Shown in pieces: positions 1-13,849 of a stretch of DNA of 64,000 bases. How positions within the stretch are numbered: the first letter of the stretch is position 1; the number at the start of each line of letters is the position of its first letter. The notes below the pieces were generated by a model. The model did no database searches, had not been told where the DNA came from, and was given only the letters and a program-made list of their open reading frames with translations. Location of the stretch: positions 76,095,594 to 76,159,593 of the forward strand of contig CATQJL010000001.1 in NCBI GenBank assembly GCA_958299035.1, read 5' to 3'. The stretch comes from Cylicocyclus nassatus. Its lineage: Eukaryota > Nematoda > Chromadorea > Rhabditida > Strongylidae. The translations under genes were made by a program, and so were the position numbers.

Positions 1-3000
1 TAGCGGCGAACTGAGCCTTCAGTCAGGTTTTGAGGGGAGCCTGAGCTCGCGAGCATTCAAAATTGATTTTGGTCCAGAAGGCCGGCGGAAAATGATATTT
101 GTGAATTGTAGTTTCCTTTTTAAAGATTTCATCTTTTTTTGCTGAATGTCAGGAAAATTCTAAAAATGCCCATTTTTTCTAATATTGCTGACCTTCCTAG
201 CGGCGAACTGAGCCTTCAGTTAGGTTCTGAAGGGAGATAGGGCTACAGTCAACTGTTTTGGTCCCGAGGGCTGGCAGAAAATGATATTTGTGGATTGGAG
301 TTTCTTTTTGAAAGATTTCATCTTTTTTTGCTGAATGGTCAGCGAAATTCAAAAAAGCTCATTTTTTCGAATATTGCTGAACCTTTCTAGCGGCGAACTG
401 AGCCTTCAGTCAGGTTTTGAGGGGAGATAGGGCTACAGTCAATTGATTTTGGTCCCGAAGGCCGACGGGAAATGATGTTTGTGGATTGTAGTTTCGTTTT
501 GAAAGATTTCATCTTTTTTTTTTGCTGAATTGTCAGGAAAATTCCAAAAAAACTCATTTTTCCTAATATTGCTGGACCTTCCTAGCGGCGAACTGAGCCT
601 TCAATCAGGTTTTGAGGGGAGCCTGAGCTCGCGAGCATTCAAAATTGATTTTGGTCCAGAAGGCCGGCGGAAAATGATATTTGTGAATTGTAGTTTCCTT
701 TTTAAAGATTTCATCTTTTTTTGCTGAATGTCAGGAAAATTCTAAAAAAGCCCATTTTTTCTAATATTGCTGACCTTCCTAGCGGCGAACTGAGCCTTCA
801 GTTAGGTTCTGAAGGGAGATAGGGCTACAGTCAACTGTTTTGGTCCCGAGGGCTGGCAGAAAATGATATTTGTGGATTGGAGTTTCTTTTTGAAAGATTT
901 CATCTTTTTTTGCTGAATGGTCAGCGAAATTCAAAAAAGCTCATTTTTTCGAATATTGCTGAAAATTCCTGGCCGCAAACGGTCAAGCGATTTTAGTCCC
1001 GAAAGCCTGCGGAAAATGATATTCGTGGATTGTAGTTTCGTTTTGAAAGATTTCATCTTTTTTTGCTGAATGGTCAGCGAAATTCAAAAAAGCTCATTTT
1101 TTCGAATATTGCTGAAAATTCCTGGCCGCAAACGGTCAAGCGATTTTAGTTCCGAAAGCCTGCGGAAAATGATATTCGTGGATTGTAGTTTCGTTTTGAA
1201 AGATTTCCTCTTTTTTTTGCTGAATTGTCAGGAAAATTCCAAAAAAACTCATTTTTCCTAATATTGCTGGACCTTCCTAGCGGCGAACTGAGCCTTCAGT
1301 CAGGTTCTGAGGGGAGATAGGGCTACAGTCAACTGATTTTGGTCTCGAGGGCTGGCGGAAAATGATATTTGTATAGTGGAGTTTCGTTTTGAAAGGTTTC
1401 ATCTTTCTTTTTGCTGAATGGTCAGGGAAATTCAAAAAAGCTCATTTTTTCGAATATTGCTGAAAACTCCTGGCCGCAAACTGAGCCTTCAGTCAGGTTC
1501 TGAGGGGAGATAGGGCAACAGTCGACAGATTTTGGTCCCGAGGGCTGGCAGAAAATGATATTTGTGGATTGGAGTTTCGTTTTGAAAGATTTCATCTTTC
1601 TTTTTGCTGAATGGTCAGGAGAATTCAAAAAAGCTCATTTTTTCGAATATTGCTGAAAATTCCTGGCCGCAAACGGTCAAGCGATTTTAGTCCCGAAAGC
1701 CTGCGGAAAATGATATTCGTGGATTGTAGTTTCGTTTTGAAAGATTTCCTCTTTTTTTTGCTGAATTGTCAGGAAAATTCCAAAAAAACTCATTTTTCCT
1801 AATATTGCTGAACCTTCCTAGCGGCGAACTGAGCCTTCAGTCAGGTTTTGAGGGGAGCCTGAGCTCGCGAGCATTCAAAATTGATTTTGGTCCAGAAGGC
1901 CGGCGGAAAATGATATTTGTGAATTGTAGTTTCCTTTTTAAAGATTTCATCTTTTTTTGCTGAATGTCAGGAAAATTCTAAAAATGCCCATTTTTTCTAA
2001 TATTGCTGACCTTCCTAGCGGCGAACTGAGCCTTCAGTTAGGTTCTGAAGGGAGATAGGGCTACAGTCAACTGTTTTGGTCCCGAGGGCTGGCAGAAAAT
2101 GATATTTGTGGATTGGAGTTTCTTTTTGAAAGATTTCATCTTTTTTTGCTGAATGGTCAGCGAAATTCAAAAAAGCTCATTTTTTCGAATATTGCTGAAC
2201 CTTTCTAGCGGCGAACTGAGCCTTCAGTCAGGTTTTGAGGGGAGATAGGGCTACAGTCAATTGATTTTGGTCCCGAAGGCCGACGGGAAATGATGTTTGT
2301 GGATTGTAGTTTCGTTTTGAAAGATTTCATCTTTTTTTTTTGCTGAATTGTCAGGAAAATTCCAAAAAAACTCATTTTTCCTAATATTGCTGGACCTTCC
2401 TAGCGGCGAACTGAGCCTTCAATCAGGTTTTGAGGGGAGCCTGAGCTCGCGAGCATTCAAAATTGATTTTGGTCCAGAAGGCCGGCGGAAAATGATATTT
2501 GTGAATTGTAGTTTCCTTTTTAAAGATTTCATCTTTTTTTGCTGAATGTCAGGAAAATTCTAAAAAAGCCCATTTTTTCTAATATTGCTGACCTTCCTAG
2601 CGGCGAACTGAGCCTTCAGTTAGGTTCTGAAGGGAGATAGGGCTACAGTCAACTGTTTTGGTCCCGAGGGCTGGCAGAAAATGATATTTGTGGATTGGAG
2701 TTTCTTTTTGAAAGATTTCATCTTTTTTTGCTGAATGGTCAGCGAAATTCAAAAAAGCTCATTTTTTCGAATATTGCTGAAAATTCCTGGCCGCAAACGG
2801 TCAAGCGATTTTAGTCCCGAAAGCCTGCGGAAAATGATATTCGTGGATTGTAGTTTCGTTTTGAAAGATTTCATCTTTTTTTGCTGAATGGTCAGCGAAA
2901 TTCAAAAAAGCTCATTTTTTCGAATATTGCTGAAAATTCCTGGCCGCAAACGGTCAAGCGATTTTAGTTCCGAAAGCCTGCGGAAAATGATATTCGTGGA

Positions 3001-6000
3001 TTGTAGTTTCGTTTTGAAAGATTTCCTCTTTTTTTGCTGAATTGTCAGGAAAATTCCAAAAAAACTCATTTTTCCTAATATTGCTGGACCTTCCTAGCGG
3101 CGAACTGAGCCTTCAGTCAGGTTCTGAGGGGAGATAGGGCTACAGTCAACTGATTTTGGTCTCGAGGGCTGGCGGAAAATGATATTTGTATAGTGGAGTT
3201 TCGTTTTGAAAGGTTTCATCTTTCTTTTTGCTGAATGGTCAGGGAAATTCAAAAAAGCTCATTTTTTCGAATATTGCTGAAAACTCCTGGCCGCAAACTG
3301 AGCCTTCAGTCAGGTTCTGAGGGGAGATAGGGCAACAGTCGACAGATTTTGGTCCCGAGGGCTGGCAGAAAATGATATTTGTGGATTGGAGTTTCGTTTT
3401 GAAAGATTTCATCTTTCTTTTTGCTGAATGGTCAGGAGAATTCAAAAAAGCTCATTTTTTCGAATATTGCTGAAAATTCCTGGCCGCAAACGGTCAAGCG
3501 ATTTTAGTCCCGAAAGCCTGCGGAAAATGATATTCGTGGATTGTAGTTTCGTTTTGAAAGATTTCCTCTTTTTTTTGCTGAATTGTCAGGAAAATTCCAA
3601 AAAAACTCATTTTTCCTAATATTGCTGAACCTTCCTAGCGGCGAACTGAGCCTTCAGTCAGGTTTTGAGGGGAGCCTGAGCTCGCGAGCATTCAAAATTG
3701 ATTTTGGTCCAGAAGGCCGGCGGAAAATGATATTTGTGAATTGTAGTTTCCTTTTTAAAGATTTCATCTTTTTTTGCTGAATGTCAGGAAAATTCTAAAA
3801 ATGCCCATTTTTTCTAATATTGCTGACCTTCCTAGCGGCGAACTGAGCCTTCAGTTAGGTTCTGAAGGGAGATAGGGCTACAGTCAACTGTTTTGGTCCC
3901 GAGGGCTGGCAGAAAATGATATTTGTGGATTGGAGTTTCTTTTTGAAAGATTTCATCTTTTTTTGCTGAATGGTCAGCGAAATTCAAAAAAGCTCATTTT
4001 TTCGAATATTGCTGAACCTTTCTAGCGGCGAACTGAGCCTTCAGTCAGGTTTTGAGGGGAGATAGGGCTACAGTCAATTGATTTTGGTCCCGAAGGCCGA
4101 CGGGAAATGATGTTTGTGGATTGTAGTTTCGTTTTGAAAGATTTCATCTTTTTTTTTTGCTGAATTGTCAGGAAAATTCCAAAAAAACTCATTTTTCCTA
4201 ATATTGCTGGACCTTCCTAGCGGCGAACTGAGCCTTCAATCAGGTTTTGAGGGGAGCCTGAGCTCGCGAGCATTCAAAATTGATTTTGGTCCAGAAGGCC
4301 GGCGGAAAATGATATTTGTGAATTGTAGTTTCCTTTTTAAAGATTTCATCTTTTTTTGCTGAATGTCAGGAAAATTCTAAAAAAGCCCATTTTTTCTAAT
4401 ATTGCTGACCTTCCTAGCGGCGAACTGAGCCTTCAGTTAGGTTCTGAAGGGAGATAGGGCTACAGTCAACTGTTTTGGTCCCGAGGGCTGGCAGAAAATG
4501 ATATTTGTGGATTGGAGTTTCTTTTTGAAAGATTTCATCTTTTTTTGCTGAATGGTCAGCGAAATTCAAAAAAGCTCATTTTTTCGAATATTGCTGAACC
4601 TTTCTAGCGGCGAACTGAGCCTTCAGTCAGGTTTTGAGGGGAGATAGGGCTACAGTCAATTGATTTTGGTCCCGAAGGCCGACGGGAAATGATGTTTGTG
4701 GATTGTAGTTTCGTTTTGAAAGATTTCATCTTTTTTTTTTGCTGAATTGTCAGGAAAATTCCAAAAAAACTCATTTTTCCTAATATTGCTGGACCTTCCT
4801 AGCGGCGAACTGAGCCTTCAATCAGGTTTTGAGGGGAGCCTGAGCTCGCGAGCATTCAAAATTGATTTTGGTCCAGAAGGCCGGCGGAAAATGATATTTG
4901 TGAATTGTAGTTTCCTTTTTAAAGATTTCATCTTTTTTTGCTGAATGTCAGGAAAATTCTAAAAAAGCCCATTTTTTCTAATATTGCTGACCTTCCTAGC
5001 GGCGAACTGAGCCTTCAGTTAGGTTCTGAAGGGAGATAGGGCTACAGTCAACTGTTTTGGTCCCGAGGGCTGGCAGAAAATGATATTTGTGGATTGGAGT
5101 TTCTTTTTGAAAGATTTCATCTTTTTTTGCTGAATGGTCAGCGAAATTCAAAAAAGCTCATTTTTTCGAATATTGCTGAACCTTTCTAGCGGCGAACTGA
5201 GCCTTCAGTCAGGTTTTGAGGGGAGATAGGGCTACAGTCAATTGATTTTGGTCCCGAAGGCCGACGGGAAATGATGTTTGTGGATTGTAGTTTCGTTTTG
5301 AAAGATTTCATCTTTTTTTTTTGCTGAATTGTCAGGAAAATTCCAAAAAAACTCATTTTTCCTAATATTGCTGGACCTTCCTAGCGGCGAACTGAGCCTT
5401 CAATCAGGTTTTGAGGGGAGCCTGAGCTCGCGAGCATTCAAAATTGATTTTGGTCCAGAAGGCCGGCGGAAAATGATATTTGTGAATTGTAGTTTCCTTT
5501 TTAAAGATTTCATCTTTTTTTGCTGAATGTCAGGAAAATTCTAAAAAAGCCCATTTTTTCTAATATTGCTGACCTTCCTAGCGGCGAACTGAGCCTTCAG
5601 TTAGGTTCTGAAGGGAGATAGGGCTACAGTCAACTGTTTTGGTCCCGAGGGCTGGCAGAAAATGATATTTGTGGATTGGAGTTTCTTTTTGAAAGATTTC
5701 ATCTTTTTTTGCTGAATGGTCAGCGAAATTCAAAAAAGCTCATTTTTTCGAATATTGCTGAAAATTCCTGGCCGCAAACGGTCAAGCGATTTTAGTCCCG
5801 AAAGCCTGCGGAAAATGATATTCGTGGATTGTAGTTTCGTTTTGAAAGATTTCATCTTTTTTTGCTGAATGGTCAGCGAAATTCAAAAAAGCTCATTTTT
5901 TCGAATATTGCTGAAAATTCCTGGCCGCAAACGGTCAAGCGATTTTAGTTCCGAAAGCCTGCGGAAAATGATATTCGTGGATTGTAGTTTCGTTTTGAAA

Positions 6001-6220
6001 GATTTCCTCTTTTTTTTGCTGAATTGTCAGGAAAATTCCAAAAAAACTCATTTTTCCTAATATTGCTGGACCTTCCTAGCGGCGAACTGAGCCTTCAGTC
6101 AGGTTCTGAGGGGAGATAGGGCTACAGTCAACTGATTTTGGTCTCGAGGGCTGGCGGAAAATGATATTTGTATAGTGGAGTTTCGTTTTGAAAGGTTTCA
6201 TCTTTCTTTTTGCTGAATGG
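1..6220. repeat. Satellite array, domain with 1,817-1,818 bp higher-order period
   Basis: Tandem monomers of roughly 180-195 bp. Each has a CTGAGCCTTCAGTCAGG box, a TTTTGGTCCCGAGGG-like box, an AAAATGATATTTGTGGATTG box and a TTCGAATATTGCTGAA junction. Position 1 matches position 1,819 and again about 3,636, so a multi-monomer unit repeats at 1,817-1,818 bp with very few differences. In the third copy a three-monomer segment of 582 bp is further amplified (landmarks at 4,165, 4,747 and 5,329). The array starts before the window. Small open frames here repeat with the monomer and are not treated as genes. Confidence 0.95.
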
Positions 6221-8981
6221 TCAGGGAAATTCAAAAAAGCTCATTTTTTCGAATATTGCTGAAAACTCCTGGCCGCAAACTGAGCCTTCAGTCAGGTTCT
6301 GAGGGGAGATAGGGCAACAGTCGACAGATTTTGGTCCCGAGGGCTGGCAGAAAATGATATTTGTGGATTGGAGTTTCGTTTTGAAAGATTTCATCTTTCT
6401 TTTTGCTGAATGGTCAGGAGAATTCAAAAAAGCTCATTTTTTCGAATATTGCTGAAAATTCCTGGCCGCAAACGGTCAAGCGATTTTAGTCCCGAAAGCC
6501 TGCGGAAAATGTTATTCGTGGTTTGTAGTTTCGTTTTGAAAGATTTCCTCTTTTTTTTGCTGAATTGTCAGGAAAATTCCAAAAAAACTCATTTTTCCTA
6601 ATATTGCTGGACCTTCCTAGCGGCGAACTGTGCCTTCAGTCAGGTTTTGAGGAGAGATAGGGCTACAGTCAACTGATTTTGGTCCCGAGGGCTGGCAGAA
6701 AATGATATTTGTGGATTGTAGTTTCCTTTTTGAATATTTCATTTTTTTTTGCTGAATGGTCAGGAAAATTCCAAAAAACCTCATTTTCTCGAATATTGCT
6801 GAAAACTCCTGGCCGCAAACTGAGCCTTGAGTTAGGTTCTGAATTGAGATAGGGCTACAGTCAACTGATTTTCTTTCCGAGGGCTGGCAGAAAATGATAT
6901 TTGTGGATTGTAGTTCCCTTTTTGAATATTTCATTTTTTTTGCTGAATGGTCAGGAAAATTCCAAAAAACCTTATTTTTTCGAATATTGCTGAAAACTCC
7001 TGGCCGCAAACTGAGCCTTCAGCCAGGTTTTGAGGGGTGATAGGAGTGCATTAAAGCGATTTTGGTTCCGAAGGCCTGCGGAAAATGATATTTGTGGATT
7101 GGAGTTTCGTTTTGAAAGATTTCATATTTTTTGCTGAATGGTCAGCGAAATTCAAAAAAGCTCATTTTTTCGAATATTGCTGAAAACTCCTGGCCGCAAA
7201 CTGAGCCTTCAGTCAGGTTCTGAGGGGAGATAGGGCAACAGTCGACAGATTTTGGTCCCGAGGGCTGGCAGAAAATGATATTTGTGGATTGGAGTTTCGT
7301 TTTGAAAGATTTCATCTTTCTTTTTGCTGAATGGTCAGGAGAATTCAAAAAAGCTCATTTTTTCGAATATTGCTGAAAATTCCTGGCCGCAAACGGTCAA
7401 GCGATTTTAGTCCCGAAAGCCTGCGGAAAATGTTATTCGTGGTTTGTAGTTTCGTTTTGAAAGATTTCCTCTTTTTTTTGCTGAATTGTCAGGAAAATTC
7501 CAAAAAAACTCATTTTTCCTAATATTGCTGGACCTTCCTAGCGGCGAACTGTGCCTTCAGTCAGGTTTTGAGGAGAGATAGGGCTACAGTCAACTGATTT
7601 TGGTCCCGAGGGCTGGCAGAAAATGATATTTGTGGATTGTAGTTTCCTTTTTGAATATTTCATTTTTTTTTGCTGAATGGTCAGGAAAATTCCAAAAAAC
7701 CTCATTTTCTCGAATATTGCTGAAAACTCCTGGCCGCAAACTGAGCCTTGAGTTAGGTTCTGAATTGAGATAGGGCTACAGTCAACTGATTTTCTTTCCG
7801 AGGGCTGGCAGAAAATGATATTTGTGGATTGTAGTTCCCTTTTTGAATATTTCATTTTTTTTGCTGAATGGTCAGGAAAATTCCAAAAAACCTTATTTTT
7901 TCGAATATTGCTGAAAACTCCTGGCCGCAAACTGAGCCTTCAGCCAGGTTTTGAGGGGTGATAGGAGTGCATTAAAGCGATTTTGGTTCCGAAGGCCTGC
8001 GGAAAATGATATTTGTGGATTGGAGTTTCGTTTTGAAAGATTTCATATTTTTTGCTGAATGGTCAGCGAAATTCAAAAAATCTCATTTTTTCGAATATTG
8101 CTGAAAACTCCTGGCCGCAAACTGAGCCTTCAGTCAGATTCTGAGGGGAATAGGGCTACAGTCAACTGATTGTGGTCCCAAGGGTTGGCGGAAAATGATA
8201 TTTGTATATTGGAGTTTCGTTTTGAAAGATTTCATCTTTCTTTTTGCTGAATGGTCAGGGAAATTCAAAAAAGCTCATTTTTTTCGAATATTGCTGAAAA
8301 TTCCTGGCCGCAAACGGTCAAGCGATTTTAGTCCCGAAAGCCTGCGGAAAATGATATTCGTGGATTGTAGTTTCGTTTTGAAAGATTTCCTCTTTTTTTG
8401 CTGAATTGTCAGGAAAATTCCAAAAAAACTCATTTTTCCTAATATTGCTGGACCTTCCTAGCGGCGAACTGAGCCTTCAGTCAGGTTTTGAGGAGAGATA
8501 GGGCTACAGTCAACTGATTTTGGTCCCGAGGGCTGGCAGAAAATGATATTTGTGGATTGTAGTTTCCTTTTTAAAAATTTCATTTTTTTTTGCTGAATGG
8601 TCAGGAAAATTCCAAAAAACCTCATTTTCTCGAATATTGCTGAAAACTCCTGGCCGCAAACTGAGCCTTCAGTTAGGTTCTGAATTGAGATAGGGCTACA
8701 GTCAACTGATTTTCTTCCCGAGGGCTGGCAGAAAATGATATTTGTGGATTGTAGTTTCCTTTTTGAATATTTCATTTTTTTTGCTGAATGGTCAGGAAAA
8801 TTCCAAAAAACCTTATTTTTTCGAATATTGCTGAAAACTCCTGGCCGCAAACTGAGCCTTCAGCCAGGTTTTGAGGGGTGATAGGAGTGCATTAAAGCGA
8901 TTTTGGTTCCGAAGGCCTGCGGAAAATGATATTTGTGGATTGGAGTTTCGTTTTGAAAGATTTCATATTTTTTGCTGAATG
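6221..8981. repeat. Satellite array, domain with ~920 bp higher-order period
   Basis: The monomer family is the same, but the repeating unit is now 919-921 bp. The landmark at 6,221 recurs at 7,142, 8,063 and 8,982. Diagnostic variants shared by the copies include a GTTATTCGTGG version of the GATATTCGTGG box (6,508 and 7,429) and a GATAGGAGTGCATTAAAGCG segment. The first copy overlaps the end of the 1,817-bp domain, so the unit seems to have been built from monomers already present there. Confidence 0.9.
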
Positions 8982-11900
8982 GTCAGCGAAATTCAAAAAA
9001 TCTCATTTTTTCGAATATTGCTGAAAACTCCTGGCCGCAAACTGAGCCTTCAGTCAGATTCTGAGGGGAATAGGGCTACAGTCAACTGATTGTGGTCCCA
9101 AGGGTTGGCGGAAAATGATATTTGTGGATTGGAGTTTCGTTTTGAAAGATTTCATCTTTTTTTTTGCTGAACGGTCAGCGAAATTCAAAAAAGCTCATTT
9201 TTTTCGAATATTGCTGAAAACTCCTGGCCGCAAACTGAGCCTTCAGTCAGGTTCTGAGGGGAGATAGGGCTACAGTCAACTGATTGTGGTCCCGAGGGCT
9301 GGCGGAAAATGATATTTGTGGATTGGAGTTTCGTTTTGAAAGATTTCATCTTTCTTTTTGCTGAATAGTCAGGAAAATTCCAAAAAAGCTCATTTTTTTC
9401 TAATATTGCTAAAAATTCCTGGCCGCAAACTGAGCCTTCAGCCAGGTTTTGAGGGGCGATAGGAGTGCATTCAAACGATTTTGTTTCCGAAGGCCTGCGG
9501 AAAATGATGTTTGTGGATTGGAGTTTCGTTTTGAAAGATTTCATCTTTTTTTGCTGAATGTTCAGGAAAAATCCAAAAAAGCTCATTTTTTTCTAATATT
9601 GCTGAAAACTCTTGGCCGCAAACTGAGCCTTCAGTCAGGTTCTGAGGGGAGATAGGGCTACAGTCAACTGATTGTGGTCCCGAGGGCTGGCGGAAAATGA
9701 TATTTGTGGATTGGAGTTTCGTTTTGAAAGATTTCATCTTTTTTTTGCTGAACGGTCAGCGAAATTCAAAAAAGCTCATTTTTTCGAATATTGCTGAAAA
9801 TTCCTGGCCGCAAACTGAGCCTTCAGTCAGGTTCTGAGGGGAATAGGGCTACAGTCAACTGATTGTGGTCCCGAGGTCTGGCGGAAAATGATATTTGTGG
9901 ATTGGAGTTTCGTTTTGAAAGATTGCATCTTTCTTTTTGCTGAATAGTCAGGAAAATTCCAAAAAAGCTCATTTTTTTCTAATATTGCTAAAAATTCCTG
10001 GCCGCAAACTGAGCCTTCAGCCAGGTTTTGAGGGGCGATAGGAGTGCATTCAAACGATTTTGTTTCCGAAGGCCTGCGGAAAATGATGTTTGTGGATTGG
10101 AGTTTCGTTTTGAAAGATTTCATCTTTTTTTGCTGAATGTTCAGGAAAAATCCAAAAAAGCTCATTTTTTTCTAATATTGCTGAAAACTCCTGGCCGCAA
10201 ACTGAGCCTTCAGTCAGGTTCTGAGGGGAGATAGGGCTACAGTCAACTGATTGTGGTCCCGAGGGCTGGCGGAAAATGATATTTGTGGATTGGAGTTTCG
10301 TTTTGAAAGATTTCATCTTTTTTTTGCTGAACGGTCAGCGAAATTCAAAAAAGCTCATTTTTTCGAATATTGCTGAAAACTCCTGGCCGCAAACTGAGCC
10401 TTCAGTCAGGTTCTGAGGGGAGATAGGGCTACAGTCAACTGATTGTGGTCCCGAGGGCTGGCGGAAAATGATATTTGTGGATTGGAGTTTCGTTTTGAAA
10501 GATTTCATCTTTCTTTTTGCTGAATAGTCAGGAAAATTCCAAAAAACCTCATTCGAATATTGCTGAAAATTCCTGGCCGCAAACTGAGCCTTCAGTCGTT
10601 CTGAGGGGAATAGGGCTACAGTCAACTGATTGTGGTCCCGAGGTCTGGCGGAAAATGATATTTGTGGATTGGAGTTTCGTTTTGAAAGATTTCATCTTTC
10701 TTTTTGCTGAATAGTCAGGAAAATTTTAAAAAACCTCAATTTTTCGAATATTGCTGAAAATTCCTGGCCGCAAACTGAGCCTTCAGTCAGGTTCTGAGGG
10801 GAATAGGGCTACAGTCAACTGATTGTGCTCCCGAGGGCTGGCGGAAAATGATATTTGTGGATTGGAGTTTCGTTTTGAAAGATTTCATCTTTCTTTTTGC
10901 TGAATAGTCAGGAAAATTTTAAAAAACCTCAATTTTTCGAATATTGCTGAAAATTCCTGGCCGCAAACTGAGCCTTCAGTCAGGTTCTGAGGGGAATAGG
11001 GCTACAGTCAACTGATTGTGGTCCCGAGGGCTGGCGGAAAATGATATTTGTGGATTGGAGTTTCGTTTTGAAAGATTTCATCTTTTTTTTGCTGAACGGT
11101 CAGCGAAATTCAAAAAAGCTCATTTTTTCGAATATTGCTGAAAACTCCTGGCCGCAAACTGAGCCTTCAGTCAGGTTCTGAGGGGAGATAGGGCTACAGT
11201 CAACTGATTGTGGTCCCGAGGGCTGGCGGAAAATGATATTTGTGGATTGGAGTTTCGTTTTGAAAGATTTCATCTTTCTTTTTGCTGAATAGTCAGGAAA
11301 ATTCCAAAAAACCTCATTCGAATATTGCTGAAAATTCCTGGCCGCAAACTGAGCCTTCAGTCAGGTTCTGAGGGGAATAGGGCTACAGTCAACTGATTGT
11401 GGTCCCGAGGGCTGGCGGAAAATGATATTTGTGGATTGGAGTTTCGTTTTGAAAGATTTCATCTTTTTTTTTGCTGAACGGTCAGCGAAATTCAAAAAAG
11501 CTCATTTTTTCGAATATTGCTGAAAACTCCTGGCCGCAAACTGAGCCTTCAGTCAGGTTCTGAGGGGAGATAGGGCTACAGTCAACTGATTGTGGTCCCG
11601 AGGGCTGGCGGAAAATGATATTTGTGGATTGGAGTTTCGTTTTGAAAGATTTCATCTTTCTTTTTGCTGAATAGTCAGGAAAATTCCAAAAAAGCTCATT
11701 TTTTTCTAATATTGCTAAAAATTCCTGGCCGCAAACTGAGCCTTCAGTCAGGTTCTGAGGGGAGATAGGGCTACAGTCAACTGATTGTGGTCCCGAGGGC
11801 TGGCGGAAAATGATATTTGTGGATTGGAGTTTCGTTTTGAAAGATTTCATCTTTCTTTTTGCTGAATAGTCAGGAAAATTCCAAAAAACCTCATTCGAAT

Positions 11901-13500
11901 ATTGCTGAAAATTCCTGGCCGCAAACTGAGCCTTCAGTCAGGTTCTGAGGGGAATAGGGCTACAGTCAACTGATTGTGGTCCCGAGGGCTGGCGGAAAAT
12001 GATATTTGTGGATTGGAGTTTCGTTTTGAAAGATTTCATCTTTTTTTTTGCTGAACGGTCAGCGAAATTCAAAAAAGCTCATTTTTTCGAATATTGCTGA
12101 AAACTCCTGGCCGCAAACTGAGCCTTCAGTCAGGTTCTGAGGGGAGATAGGGCTACAGTCAACTGATTGTGGTCCCGAGGGCTGGCGGAAAATGATATTT
12201 GTGGATTGGAGTTTCGTTTTGAAAGATTTCATCTTTCTTTTTGCTGAATAGTCAGGAAAATTCCAAAAAAGCTCATTTTTTTCTAATATTGCTAAAAATT
12301 CCTGGCCGCAAACTGAGCCTTCAGTCAGGTTCTGAGGGGAGATAGGGCTACAGTCAACTGATTGTGGTCCCGAGGGCTGGCGGAAAATGATATTTGTGGA
12401 TTGGAGTTTCGTTTTGAAAGATTTCATCTTTCTTTTTGCTGAATAGTCAGGAAAATTCCAAAAAACCTCATTCGAATATTGCTGAAAATTCCTGGCCGCA
12501 AACTGAGCCTTCAGTCAGGTTCTGAGGGGAATAGGGCTACAGTCAACTGATTGTGGTCCCGAGGGCTGGCGGAAAATGATATTTGTGGATTGGAGTTTCG
12601 TTTTGAAAGATTTCATCTTTTTTTTGCTGAACGGTCAGCGAAATTCAAAAAAGCTCATTTTTTCGAATATTGCTGAAAACTCCTGGCCGCAAACTGAGCC
12701 TTCAGTCAGGTTCTGAGGGGAGATAGGGCTACAGTCAACTGATTGTGGTCCCGAGGGCTGGCGGAAAATGATATTTGTGGATTGGAGTTTCGTTTTGAAA
12801 GATTTCATCTTTCTTTTTGCTGAATAGTCAGGAAAATTCCAAAAAACCTCATTCGAATATTGCTGAAAATTCCTGGCCGCAAACTGAGCCTTCAGTCAGG
12901 TTCTGAGGGGAATAGGGCTACAGTCAACTGATTGTGGTCCCGAGGGCTGGCGGAAAATGATATTTGTGGATTGGAGTTTCGTTTTGAAAGATTTCATCTT
13001 TTTTTTGCTGAACGGTCAGCGAAATTCAAAAAAGCTCATTTTTTCGAATATTGCTGAAAACTCCTGGCCGCAAACTAAGCCTTCAGTCAGGTTCTGAGGG
13101 GAGATAGGGCTACAGTCAACTGATTGTGGTCCCGAGGGCTGGCGGAAAATGATATTTGTGGATTGGAGTTTCGTTTTGAAAGATTTCATCTTTCTTTTTG
13201 CTGAATAGTCAGGAAAATTCCAAAAAAGCTCATTTTTTTCTAATATTGCTAAAAATTCCTGGCCGCAAACTGAGCCTTCAGCCAGGTTTTGAGGGGCGAT
13301 AGGAGTGCATTCAAGCGATTTTGTTTCCGAAGGCCTGCGGAAAATGATGTTTGTGGATTGGAGTTTCGTTTTGAAAGATTTCATCTTTTTTTGCTGAATG
13401 TTCAGGAAAAATCCAAAAAAGCTCATTTTTTTCTAATATTGCTGAAAACTCCTGGCCGCAAACTGAGCCTTCAGTCAGGTTCTGAGGGGAGATAGGGCTA
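8982..13500. repeat. Satellite array, domain with 577-579 bp three-monomer period
   Basis: The dominant unit is a trimer of 195 + 190 + 192 bp, measured from TGGCCGCAAA boxes at 11,531, 11,726, 11,916 and 12,108. Equivalent landmarks sit 579 bp apart at 9,449 and 10,028 and 577 bp apart at 11,482 and 12,059. One monomer type carries a shortened CCTCATTCGAATATT junction, which marks unit phase. Monomers are highly similar, which indicates recent homogenisation. Confidence 0.9.
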
Positions 13501-13835
13501 CAGTCAACTGATTTTGGTCCCGAGGGCTGGCGGAAAATGCTATTTGTGGATTGGAGTTTCGTTTTGAAAGTTTCATCTTTTTTTTTGCTGAATGGTCAGA
13601 AAAATTCCAAAAAAGCTCATTTTTTCGAATATTCCTGAACCTTCCTAGCGGCGAACTGAGCCTTCATTCAAATTCTGAAAGTCTGAAGTCAACTGATTTT
13701 GGTCCCGAGGGCTGGCGGAAAATGATATTTGTGGAGTGGGGTTTCGTTTTGAAAGATTTAATCTTCTTTTGCTGAATGGTCAGGAAAATTTATAAAAAAA
13801 GTGAGCCTTCAGTCAGGTTTGAGATGAATTAGATT
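13501..13835. repeat. Degenerate right edge of the satellite array
   Basis: The last one to two monomers accumulate substitutions and deletions. For example, the box at 13,650-13,690 is shortened to TCTGAAAGTCTGAAGTCAACTG, and the final CTTCAGTCAGG box at 13,807-13,818 runs into unrelated sequence. A worn edge beside homogenised monomers is what unequal exchange predicts at an array boundary. Confidence 0.85.
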
Positions 13836-13849
13836 TCAGTAAATGTGCT

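Noticed and set aside
6617..13426. Satellite frames of 122-136 codons as genes
   Set aside because: They repeat with the monomer, differ between copies only as the repeat does, and start at arbitrary monomer positions.
1..13830. CRISPR-like array
   Set aside because: Repeats are about 190 bp with no unique spacers; this is satellite DNA in a eukaryote-like context.
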